Assembly: GCF_037042905.1 (NCBI RefSeq)
Contig: NC_087258.1
Span: forward strand, 5,372,501-5,436,500
Length of the DNA: 64,000 nt
DNA from: Lytechinus pictus
Taxonomy: Eukaryota > Echinodermata > Echinoidea > Temnopleuroida > Toxopneustidae
Direction of reading: 5' to 3'
Below the pieces are notes generated by a model. That model was not told the DNA's origin, ran no database searches, and was given only the letters and a program-made list of their open reading frames with translations. Each line of letters starts with the position of its first letter. The stretch's first letter is position 1. Positions 35,069 to 46,454 of this stretch are shown piece after piece. The translations under genes were made by a program, and so were the position numbers.

Positions 35069-35820
35069 CCCTAAACAGGCCGGGGGGGTTGAATCAACCC
35101 CCTCAACATTTTCTGCGATCATTCCGCCGTGCGAATTTTTTTGACCGCGCCACTCGCAGAGTTTATACTTTTAAGTCTCGCGCATCTTTTGAGACAAAAT
35201 TTACGACGCCCGGGTACGCGGTTCCGAAATTACGCAACATTTTGTAAGTGCATGTCAGACCAAAAATTGTTCCAAAACGTGATTTTGTGTACAAAATCAA
35301 TGCAAATTGAGTTTTCTCATCTTATTCATAAAGATATGATTATTTTTACTTTAAACTGCTGAAATCAATTGATGTTAGCATAATTATGCTTCAAAAAGGT
35401 TGTGCAATAAATCTGGTGAAAAAAATAAAGAAAAACAAAAGGTTGAAAAACAAGAAATACATAAGAAATTCATAAAACAATAAAATACATAAGAAATTGA
35501 TTTCCAAACCGAAGTTTTTTTCAATTGCGATTGTTAAGAATGCTACAAAGAATATTTTTTACAAAAAATTAGCATTCTAGGAGCTTTATTTAGTGAATTA
35601 GGGCAAAAAGTATGATTTATGCATAAATTAGCATAATTAATTCATATAAAATAAAATCTCATTATTTTGGAAAATTTCACCATACAGCCTTGTAGATTAC
35701 ATCGCACACTACCAGTTTGCAATTTTTTGCGGCGCTCGCGCGATTGGCGGCCGAGATCTCAGGGGGGTTGTATCAACCCCCCCCCCACAGAAAAGCCAAA
35801 AAAGCCCGGCCTAGTCAGGG
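35069..35820 (-). mobile_element. piggyBac-like MITE downstream of the TARDBP stop, inverted copy
   Basis: TTAA on both sides (35065-35068, 35821-35824), with ends CCCTAAACAGGCCGGG and CCCGGCCTAGTCAGGG. The sequence is the reverse complement of the element at 33227-33989 along its whole length. It starts 460 bp after the TARDBP stop. Confidence 0.87.
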
Positions 35821-35824
35821 TTAA

Positions 35825-38540
35825 TCTTTTTCATTTTTTCTTTCTGTTGATATCATTAACACAGCAGACCGGGGGTATTTTTGTTTTTGTAAATCTGTAT
35901 AATTCATACTTACGTATTTAGTACTTCTTTTTGTGCTTATTATCTTAAATTTAAGCATACTTTAATGGATTGTCTCACACTACAAAAGCGTCTGAAGCTG
36001 CGATCAAATCAAACCCTCTTCCAAAGTTGGAACGACATCGTCACTCAAGGTAAGTCTTTGAGAGCTCAGGAGAAATGTGCGAGCTTTTATAAGAAAAAGT
36101 GACTTTGAGTGACGTATCCTGAGAGATAAAAAGAGCACAATATGAAAGTCAGCAAAGTGGGCGCAAATTGAATGAGCAAAGACAGGGTAAAAAAGTTAAA
36201 TGCAGTATTTGAAAGTTACGAACTTTCAATAAAAAAATGGCTTGGGTGATGTTTCCTGAAAGGTGAATGTCGGCAAGCTTGTTTAAAGTGGATGCAAAAG
36301 GGGTCAAACCAAAACGAGTACTTGCGAGTTACGAAGATCAAGTGCAGTACTAGTATTTAAAAGTGGCGAACTGATATTGCCAGGAGAAGCGAAGGTCCTT
36401 TGTGCAAGATAAATCATAAAAGAAGTGGATGTTTGACAAATAGCAAAGATCTGAGCAATTCTTGTGCGGTATTTGAAAGTTGCAAGCTGACATTTCTAAG
36501 AGAAGTGAACATGATCTGTGCAAGATAGATTTACCAAGAAGTTGACATTCAGTGAATAGGAAAACTGTGAGCAATTTAAGTGCATCAAAAACATTCAAAG
36601 ACGAGTAGAGTTTGTACAGCATAAAGTTAGAGATGTACCTTGCGAAGAGGGTTTGACGAAAGAGTATCCATTTAATGCATTAGAGTGAGATATTCTTGTC
36701 CGCATAAAGTGAAAGTTATAGAGAACATATAACATGTAAGTGTTTAGAGTAATACAATTAGAAGTTTTGAGAACTGTGATTAGTTGCAGGGAAATATCAG
36801 AGTTTTAATGAGTGCTAATTGTGCAAACGAGTTGGTTGTGAATTGTTAACAAGTATTAATTTATACAAATGTTCACTTTGTAAGTTAATTCTCTGCCAAA
36901 ATTGTGAGAGCTCAGCTTTAAAGTTGGATTTCAGCACTCTTGTGATATTTTCCTCTGTACAAAAGTATAGGAGCTTTTTTAATGTAAAGCCTTGTCAGTA
37001 CGAGAAGTACAGTCCTACTTTGTTTGTGTGGCCTCCAGGACAACTGTAGTAGCTGGCCGTATCCCCCAACTCTAATCCTCTGCTTTATTTCATTTACTTC
37101 CATCTCATTTACCAAAAATGACATAATCACCTGGAGTCGTCAACCATAAAGAAATAAATATTCTACAAGAGAAGACTCCTCTACTACCCACTGGTTAACT
37201 ACATTGCATTCATAGCTAGCTAGCCATTTCATTTGTATAGTTTAGCGCGGTTCCTGATTCAGTCAGATAAATGATGTGGGACTGTACTTTGGTAGAGGAA
37301 ATTTGAGCAGGACATTGATTTGCGGATGTATGCTTTTAGCGTATCGTTTCCATATTACAAGTGTTAAGTGCAGTGTAGCAAGAATTGAAAATGCCTGAGA
37401 AATGGGAGAAGATGATGGAAACATTCCAAAGTGTATTATGAGATGCTGTAGAAGAAGATGTATTCATTGTATAAGTGATAACCAAATGAGAAAGAAACCA
37501 CGGCCTATTTCTTGAAAGTGTAATTTGACAAGACTTGGAGCACCACCCATAAAAAACTTGTATTGTGGAATGAGCACTTGCTTCTATTTGATGCTTGAAG
37601 ATTTAACCTTTTGTTTAGAATCTTTTCATTGAATAGGCTTGTCATATTTTCAAGATTTATTAGTTAAATTTATTTGAGTCTATGTGAATGAATTATTCTC
37701 CAAATTTCAAACTACTTTTTCCTTCCTCTTGACTAGTGTATTAACTTCTTTTTATAACACCAATCATACTAATGTTCTGATATAGGGTGTAGGTTAGGCA
37801 CCCAAGTTTCTTTAATTTTACATCTTTCATAAATTCATCATTTGTATTGTATGATGATATGAGATTGAGATGAAAGAGTGGTGCAAACTTTTACCATGGG
37901 CCTCGAAAGTTTGTGAGGACATTTGTGTGAGTACGCTCCAATACCCTTTCTCCTCTCTCTCTTGATCAATTTTATCTGTGGACACTTCCTAGCAGGGGAT
38001 TCTTATGTAGAGTATGGTTAGTGTGGTGTTGGTCGTGATGGGAAAAGAGTTTGTTCATGTTGTAGATTAATTTTTCCTTCACTTTTAAATGTATACTGAC
38101 TTTGAGATTTGAGGAAGATGTATGTGTGTTTATGTCACAAAAAGAGCCAACTTGTCATAAAAGGAAAATAAGGTTTCTGTGAATGGTGCCAATACACAAC
38201 AGAATCATACATGTATATATGAAAATGATATCTTTGTGAAATTTCCAATTTACAGAGAAATGTGTGCGAGCAAGGAGATTTTCAATTGTATTTTATTGTA
38301 CAGACTGTTGTCAAAAGCTCGGATTTTGGGGTTGATTTTATGTTTATTCTTTTACTCCTTTTGTGAAGTTCACATAATTTTTTTTTGTGTGCAGTACAGA
38401 TCTCAAATTCAATACAGGTAATTACACCTTTGGTTTCCAAACTGAATGTAAGAAAGGTAAAGAGAAAGAACTCTAAGCGTAAGAGGTGTCTGTAAGTTAA
38501 TATTGTGAGAAGTCAATAAATGTGAGATTCATTTTTCAAG
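35825..38540 (+). other. Unique sequence downstream of TARDBP, possible extended 3' region
   Basis: About 2.7 kb that looks single-copy, unlike its surroundings. There is a strong donor-like AAGGTAAGT at 36052, TG-rich patches (about 37920, 38125 and 38385) and AATAAA at about 38515. It could be an extended TARDBP 3' UTR or unrelated DNA; no coding frame is convincing. Confidence 0.35.
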
Positions 38541-38710
38541 TACATTTGTTTCCAAACGATCATGCTTGCGTGCTTTATTCATGTGTTGAAGTATTGTATT
38601 ACAATTACTTTATCATGCGTGTTGTGATATTTCTTTTTTAATTCCCAGTTTTATTCCTTTCAAATCCTATATCGTTAATGCATAATACATAATATGTACA
38701 GTAATAATAC

Positions 38711-38895
38711 ACAGATATTGCCTACCTAGAGTTTGAATATAACATTTCCTCTCCCCGACGAAGTTATATTTTTCCCAAGGGATTATATTTTGCCCGAAGC
38801 GTGCAGCGCTGAGGGAAAATATTCTCCCGAAAAAGGGGAGTTGAAATTTTATTTATTAAAATGATAGACCAGGCAATATCTGTTATATTATATAG
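38711..38895. mobile_element. Short inverted-repeat element
   Basis: ACAGATATTGCCTAC on the left and CCAGGCAATATCTGT on the right are complementary. Internal GGGGAG/CTCCCC and TTCCCAAGGG/CCCGAA blocks also pair. Edges are approximate. Confidence 0.5.
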
Positions 38896-39092
38896 TCTAT
38901 GTGGATTCGCCATCAGAGATTGCATTCATCATCTGGCTCCAATCTGAAATTCATGCTACAGCTCTGATCCATCTACGTCATAATAGAAATTTTTTTGAAA
39001 ATACATCAAGCGCGTTCTTCATGCAATCGACGCGTTGATACTAGCGCGTACATCAAATAAACTACCTGATTACGCAACTTGTAAGCAGCGAG

Positions 39093-39163
39093 TGACGTCA
39101 CCTAAGTGAATATAACGCAGCAATTGACAATACAACGCAGTTATATTCACTGAGGTGACGTCA
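39093..39163. repeat. Hairpin with a TGACGTCA (CRE) palindrome in each arm
   Basis: The arms 39093-39116 and 39140-39163 are inverted repeats matching at 23 of 24 positions, with a 23-base loop. Each arm ends in the perfect 8-bp palindrome TGACGTCA, the CREB/ATF consensus. Confidence 0.75.
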
Positions 39164-39739
39164 AAACCCAGAATATAACAGCTATGGTCACGTGATGGCG
39201 TATTGACCTATCACTGATTCGAATCTACATTATAACCTATGTAATATTGTCAAATATCACGATGGTCTATACATGTATGCCTGGCAGTTTAGCTTTAAAA
39301 TTAAAGGCTTTGGTCTATTTTATATATTTGCACGCTACTCCAAATCCAAAACTGATGGGGTTTCGGTATTGCACGATAGGTAATACATTTTATGTTGAGT
39401 AAATTTTTTTTTTTTTATTTGGATGGCTTAAGGAATGTTATATTAATTAGCCAAGAGTTTGGGATTTAGGATTCTTAGTTCATCATTGTAATCACTTAAG
39501 GATATGAAATAACGGCGCCAAGCAAAAGACAGGGTTATTAGCAGTTAAACTTAAGACAGATTTTTAAAACAGAAGAAAATGCAGAAAGATGAGAAAGAGA
39601 TTGATCGAGAGGGACACTTTTATTTCAAATCTATCTGAGAAATCAATATACATATCTGAATCGACCCGGTAGATTAAGATTTGTATATTGATTTCCCCGG
39701 ATTGATTTGAAATTAAAAAAGTGTCAAGTTACAGAGAGA

Positions 39740-40450
39740 GGGTAGATTAAAATGGTATAAAGATTGTTTTAAACATGACTTTAATGAGAGACAAATGTTG
39801 CGGGAGATGTGGACATAGGAACGGGATACAGGGGGAAGGAGGGGGGGGGGGTAAGACTGGTATGTTTATTGATTTGAATATGACTAGCAATGAGAGAAAA
39901 TGGGTTGGAAGAGATGTCAATACAGAAAGAGAAAGGGAGGGGGGTGAATTGAAACTGGTATATTGATTACGGTACAAAATGGCAATGAGAGACAAACTGG
40001 AGGAGATTAGAGTATAAAAACAGGATACAGAGAGAGACTTGGGGGGGGGGGGTTAAAACTGGTATTTTGATTTATTCGAACATGACTAGCAGTGAGAGAA
40101 AATGGGTTGGAAGACATGACAATACAGAGAGAGAAAGGGACTGAGGGGGGGGGGTGAATTGAAACTGGTATATTGATTACGGTACAAAATGACAAGGAGA
40201 AACAAACTGGAGTAGATTAGGGTATAAGAACTGGATACAGATAGAGACTGGGGGGGGGGGTGTTAAAGCTGGTATTTTGATTGATTTAAACATGGCAATG
40301 ATAGGTAAAGGGGTTGGAATAGATGAGGGAGTAGGGGTTAACTCTTATATTTTGAATGATTTTCGAAATGACAAGGAGAGACTAAGGAGATGGAAGAGAT
40401 GAGAGATAACAGGATACAGAAAGAAAGGGAGGGGTGAGAGAAGGAAAACA
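39740..40450. repeat. Purine-rich tandem array, about 210-bp unit
   Basis: GAATTGAAACTGGTATATTG recurs at about 39947 and 40159. Half-units with AAACTGGTATTTTGATT and runs of 9-12 G alternate. GAGAGA and AACTGGATACAGA words repeat. The short frames here are repeat by-products. Confidence 0.75.
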
Positions 40451-40975
40451 CTCATTAGTCCACCACAACAAAAGTTGATCTGAATTGAAATAGAAAAAAA
40501 ATAATTGATATGTTGATACACAATATAGGTTACAACAATTTCAGTCCCACAGTTCACAGATTGAATACACTTTTTTTTATTACTGTGGAAAAATGACAAT
40601 ATTTCATATAAATAAAAAAATAGTGAATGGGTGGCGTCATATTCTTCCATTTGCTCACAGCCTGTGTTGTATAATTGTTTTGTGAAAAGAAGAAAAACTT
40701 TGAAAATTAATCTGTGATGAATTTGTTAAAATAACTTGTTGGTGGGTTGACTTGGTCTCAATACTAAACAAAATAAGTGTTTGGGAATGTTACATATGCA
40801 TATAAAAATATACTATATGTTACATAAAGTTTCAGGAATAATTTGGGAAGTTTGATACGAAAGGTAAGTAGCTCTTCATCATATTTTTTAAATCTATGAA
40901 TTTACTAGAAAATTATGTTTTACAAGGAACAGCAATTGACAGTGAGACATGTTCATGAAGAGCGTTTTTTTGCAG

Positions 40976-41016
40976 CGTCCAAGGATTTGGAGTTGCCCTG
41001 GGAAGTTATTCATGCT
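40976..41016 (+). other. Exon-like 41-bp segment, unassigned
   Basis: Preceded by a T-run and GCAG and followed by GTAAGTGC. One frame reads SKDLELPWEVIHA. Strong splice-like borders make it notable, but there is no neighbour exon or recognised family, so chance is the default view. Confidence 0.15.
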
Positions 41017-41742
41017 GTAAGTGCAGGTATATATACTTGACCCCGAAATTAAGTTTATCTGAATAAAGTAAGCAAAATGGAAATTTGCATCAAAATCATT
41101 GAAATTAGAGCATTGCCATAAATTTTCTAAAACCTCTTGATTATTTGACATGATTATTTTAGGTCGAACAATCAACTTAAAAAAGATAATTATTCTAAAA
41201 ATGTTTCCAAGTCTATGTCGGAGAATAAGTGAAACTACCATAATTTGAAAGTGCATTTATATATTTTGTTTTATTCCACAATACTTTAGTATCCAATACG
41301 AAGGGTTATTGTAAATTATCAAACTTTGGTAAAACTGTCTAGGGTACGTAAAATGATCAAACTCAAATTTTTAGTTTTGTACTTTAGTGTTGAAAGATTG
41401 TTTCATATTCTTTTCCATACTGGGGTATACTTTTGAAATAGACTTTACCCAATTTCAACAGTTTCTTGTAAATAAGCATATGTAATGTATATTTCATCCA
41501 TGTACTAATCTATATTTTGTCCTTTACAGCTGATTATCATCCATTCTGTGACCATGGAATTTATATAATAAATTATGAATTTCAAACATTAATTCATGTG
41601 AACCATGTGCTTTTTATACTCTCATTGTAAAGTGCCGAACATTATATTAAAAAAATATTTTGTTTAAAGAAAGTTATCCGAGAAGGGGTGGTCAGATATG
41701 AAAGGAATTTTGCAATTGAACACATTGGTTTAAGTTATACCT

Positions 41743-41890
41743 CCGTTACATTTGCTCTACTGTGGCCGTATACGGCGAGTAGAAAAGAGCCGTTCTATTC
41801 AAACCCCACACCTATTATGTAGCTATTACAAAAAAAATGTTAGAACGGCTGTTTTCTACTCGTCGTAGCTAGAGCAAATGTGACTGAGAT
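41743..41890. mobile_element. Hairpin element
   Basis: GTTACATTTGCTCTAC (left) pairs with GTAGCTAGAGCAAATGTGAC (right), and GAGTAGAAAAGAGCCGTTCT pairs with AGAACGGCTGTTTTCTACTC. Small non-coding inverted-repeat element. Confidence 0.7.
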
Positions 41891-42414
41891 ATGAGCCTTT
41901 GTTTTTCATGACGGATGTCTCTACGACGATGACGAAAATAACTAATTGACGACTCTATAGGTTTGTCGGCCCTGCAGTTCATACGACTGTTTCGGGGTGA
42001 ATTTACTGACTATTCTTTTTCGTTAAACAGTACCCCCCGCCCCCCCCCCCCCCCGGTTGGGCTGAGATTCGTGACAAAGTTTTTGTTACATGATCCTTCT
42101 TCAATACATTCATACGAGTACATGCACGTCATGCGCCCCCCCCCCCCGGCCCCCCTAGAAAAATAAATAAATAAATAAACGAATATATTCGCAGGACGGA
42201 AACCCATGAAACACTTTCACCCGGATTATGAACAGCCTTGGAGACATCCGTCCTCCAAAACGAAAGCACCGAAGTGAACTTAGATGAGTAAGATGAGGAT
42301 GATATGCAATAAACTTGTGGGGGGCGAAAGGTTTTTGGAAAGAAGGCAAATTTCATTGCATAGGGTTGGAGAGAGAAAGAAGAGGCCGGGATTTCAATCG
42401 AAGAATAACAGTTA

Positions 42415-43609
42415 AGGACAAGTCCACCCAACATAAAGTTGATTTGAATACAAAGAGAAAAATCCAACTAGCATAACATTGAAAATTTCTTCAAAATCGG
42501 ATGTAAAGTAAGAAAGTTATGACATTCTAAATTTTCGCTTAAAGGACAAGTCCACCCCAGATAAATGTTGATTTGAATAAATAGAGAAAAATCAAACTAG
42601 CAGAATGCTGAAAATTTCATCAAAATCGGATGTAGAATAAGAAAGTTATGAGATTTTAAAGTTTCCCTTATTTTTCACAAAACAGTGATATGCACAACTC
42701 AGTGACATGCAGATGAGTCGGTCGATGATGTCCATCACTCACTATTTCTTTTGTTTTTTATTGTTTAAATTATACAATATTTCATTTTTTACAGATTTGA
42801 CAATAAGGACCAACTTGACTGAACCATATATTATTAAATAATGCTAATACCACATGTTCAGGGAGGAATTAATCATTGTTTCACTTGACAATGAGGGGAA
42901 AATTAGGATATTTCATATTTCATGTAATAAAATACAAAAGAAATAGTGAGTGGGTGACGTCATAAGTCTCCTCATTTGCATACCGACCAGGATGTGCATA
43001 TAACTATTTTGTGGAATTAAGCGAAACTTTAAAATGTCATAACTTTCTTATTTTACATCCGATTTTGATGAAATTTTCAGTGTTATGTTTGTTGGATTTT
43101 TCTCTTTTTATTCAAATCAACTTTCAGTTGGGGTGGACTTGTCCTTTAATTTCACAAAACATATGCACCTCCTGGTCGGTATGCAAATGAGGAGACTGAT
43201 GACGTCATCCACTCACTAATTCTTTTGTATTATATGAAATAATCTAATTTTTTCCTCATTGTCAAATGAAACAATGATTAGTTCCTCCCTGGACATGTGG
43301 AATTAGCATTGTTTAATAGTATATGGTTTAAGTTGGTCCTTTGTCAAATTTGTAAAAAAAAAAATGAAATATTGTATAATTCAAACAATAAAATACAAAA
43401 GAAATAGTGAGTGATGGACATCATCGACTGACTCATTTGCATGACACTGAATTGTGCATGCATATCATGGTTTTGTGAAAAATAAGCAAAACTTTAAACT
43501 GCCATAACTTTCTTATTTTATATACGATTTTGTGAAATTTTCAGCGTTATGCTAGTTTCATTTTTCTCTATTTATTCAAATCAACATTTTTCTGGGGTAG
43601 ACGAGACCT
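42415..43609. mobile_element. AGGACAAG-family MITE split by a second copy of itself
   Basis: The outer element starts AGGACAAGTCCACCC at 42415 and ends GAGACCT at 43609, followed by TTAA. It is interrupted at 42543-43145 by a complete second member. Removing that member restores CGCTTAATTTCACAAAAC, as in the other copies. Confidence 0.85.
42543..43145. mobile_element. AGGACAAG-family MITE, complete, nested
   Basis: 603 bp from AGGACAAGTCCACCCC to GGGGTGGACTTGTCCT, with TTAA duplicated on each side (42539-42542 and 43146-43149). The arms are inverted copies. This is the best-preserved member in the window. Confidence 0.9.
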
Positions 43610-43974
43610 TTAAGAATTTATGATATCGCATGTTCATATATACAGTATGCCAATTTTCGATGGGTTATGGAGCACAAATGCATACGCCTACGTGATTATG
43701 TTTTTTTTTAATGAGAAGCGTGTATGAAAGAATTAGTGATGATATGGAATGCACGTGTAAAATTTTCTCAGATAATCAAGTAAGATTTACTTCTTTTCGT
43801 TATCTTTCCGTCTCCCTGCCTATTTATTCCGGGATCTATTCATTCCCTTGCCCCTTTTAATTTAATTGTTTCCCTCTCTCCACTATAAATGGCCATGTTT
43901 TCAATCTATGTTTCTACATACACACACACCCCGCCCGGCGCACACACGTCTTTCACTTAAATTACCATCAGATA

Positions 43975-44345
43975 CTGTATGGCGAGATTTCTGGCCACGT
44001 CGAGTTGATAGCATTATTATACCGACATGGTATGATAGCTAGCTGTTACCTGTTATGTCAAAATGGCGGCACAATTGTGTTGCCATGTCGACATGTAAAA
44101 CCATATACATGTATGGCGAGATACGCTATCTTGCCACGTCAACGATGTAGTCGTTTGACAAGATTTTTTTTTTGGCCATAAGTCTTGTAACTTATTGCAA
44201 GTCAATATTGCGAATACATGCAATGTCGACATGTGATTGTGACTTTTTTATCAGTCGACTAATTAGCAAGATAACCTTTCCCTTCCATGTCGACATGGTA
44301 AGGATGAAATTTAATCAACGTGGCAAGATAAAATGTCGATCTGAC
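43975..44345. repeat. Repeat with CATGTCGACATG palindromes and GCCACGTC words
   Basis: ATGTCGACATG occurs at about 44088, 44223 and 44287, and CTTGCCACGTCAACG/CAACGTGGCAAGAT blocks appear in both orientations. It is probably one or two decayed inverted-repeat elements; edges are approximate. Confidence 0.55.
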
Positions 44346-46454
44346 CACCACTAGATGGTAATTTTGAATGCTTCCGTAATTTCCCTTTCAAGTCACTTTC
44401 TCCGATATGCGCAGGAACAAATGAAAGTACTACCATGTTTTTCTTCGCAAGAACATAATGTTTCAAATTTATTTGCACATTCAGGTACATGTATTTATAA
44501 TTTCTTTAAAATTATTAGAGCGTCTCCTTGAATTTTAGAGCATGCAGAAAATTATTTTCCATCACGACCTCTTTCGTTAACTTCTCATTTTCCTCTTCCC
44601 CTTTCGTCAGCTTTTCCTCGTTGACGTCAGTTTCTCCTTGTCATCTTCCTCACCTTCTACTCTACCCTTAGCTTCTAAAGAAAAAAAGGGGGGAAGAAAG
44701 GGGGAAAATAAAAAGAAGGGAAATGGAGAAGAGGAAAAAAAAAAGAAGAGGAGAGACAAGAGTGAATGAAATAAATTGAGGTGCAGACATGGAAAATAAT
44801 AAAATAAAAAATCTTTCATATTCCTATATAACATTTTCGCTCGCGCTTCGCGTTGCATGTTCGATGAAATAATTAAACCCCTCAAAAAAGTTTGGAAATC
44901 TGAGTTTGGCTATTAATTTCTCCCAACTCCCAATATTACACGATGCATATTTGACATCATTCAAAAGCTCATTTAATTTTCTCTAGAATGATACCCTGCT
45001 TGTTATGATCATGCCATCACGAACAGAGCAGGATTCAAAAGTGTTGGATGAGGTCTGAATTGAAAAGCTGCAAAACGAGCAGAAATATGCATGAAGGGTC
45101 AATACAGAACATGATTCTTTTGTCTTTGTCAATAGAGGTGAAAATCCATTCAATTCAAGCCCCTGCTTCTTCAATTTCGATGTTTTGTTGTGGTTTATGT
45201 ACTGAGGGTTCCAGGGACCTGGGAAGCGGGGGTGCTGAAATTATCCTGGGGGTGCTGCGTGTATTATTTTCCATAGACAGCACCCCACGAAATCAGATTC
45301 CCCCTGTATTTTTTTTAATATGTTATAATGTACATATTAATTATCACATCCGACAATCGCAAATCATTTACATAGTCTTTCTCATATTCCAATAACATCC
45401 CTCCTATAACGCGACTCAATCAAGCTCCAGCGTGGCAGCACCCCCGGGGGGGGGGGGGGCACTCACTTCAGTATATAATGCATAGTGGGTATGTGCCGCG
45501 GAGGGGACCCCCATTTTTACACCCAAATTTCCGTTCCAAGGCATAGCATTTTTGTCTTATTGAGACAATTAAAGAAAAAAGAAAGTCGCTCCAAAGCATA
45601 GCATTTTCTTCTTATCGAGGAAAAATAAGAAAGAAATCCGCTCCAAAGCTTCGCATATTTTTCGTTACGCCGTTCCGGCCGCATTGATTTGCTACGATGA
45701 GCCGCAATTTTGGTGAAAAGCGGCCGCAAAGCGCTGTCCGACCATCGCCTCTGCGCTAGCGCACCAGGCGCCCGTGCCGCCTGGTGCACGTATGCCCGTT
45801 CCATAGGGATGAATACGCACTCACGCGAAGGCGACCCGTTCCAAGGACCCCCGTTTTCACAAACATTTGTAGTTCCGAAGCCCGTTCCGAGGACCCTCCT
45901 TTTTACAATAAGCCCGCTCCAAGGCCCCCGTTTTTTGTCTCGCCCACGGCACAGGCCTACTACTTTTTGGGTCGAGTGCCCCCCACCCCCGGGGGCAGCA
46001 CTCCGATACAGACGTGGTCGCGCGCAATACATGATAACCATACACACTCTTCGATAGCAGGGAGGGACATGGGGTGGTTGGACTTGAAACTTCCAGGTTT
46101 TATGTCGAATCAAGTGTGCGCGCGCCCGACCGCCCGTGTATTGTATACACAAATTACAAGTCAGACAATAGAAATCAAATGTCACAGTCTTTTTCGCCCT
46201 GCCCAATGGCCCTACGGGCTGGGAAGCGGGGGCCCTGGGGGTGAAGCACCCCCAAAATTTTGGGGGTGCTGCGTTTGTTATTTTCCATAGGCAGCGCACC
46301 TCCTGGAAATCTAGTGGTAGGTATGATAAATGACAGAAATGTAATGAAAATGAACGACCTTTTGTAGAAACCCCCCCCCCCATTTCAGAATTTTTCGACA
46401 CATTACTTGAAATAGTGTTTGAATTCACCCTCTTTCAGATCGGAATATCAAAAA

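Noticed and set aside
45517-46428. 303-codon open frame on the minus strand, the longest in the window
   Set aside because: It crosses several nested repeat edges and a C-run, has low-complexity and repeat-derived translation, no family motif, and strong overlapping frames on the other strand. It lies inside the hAT-like element.
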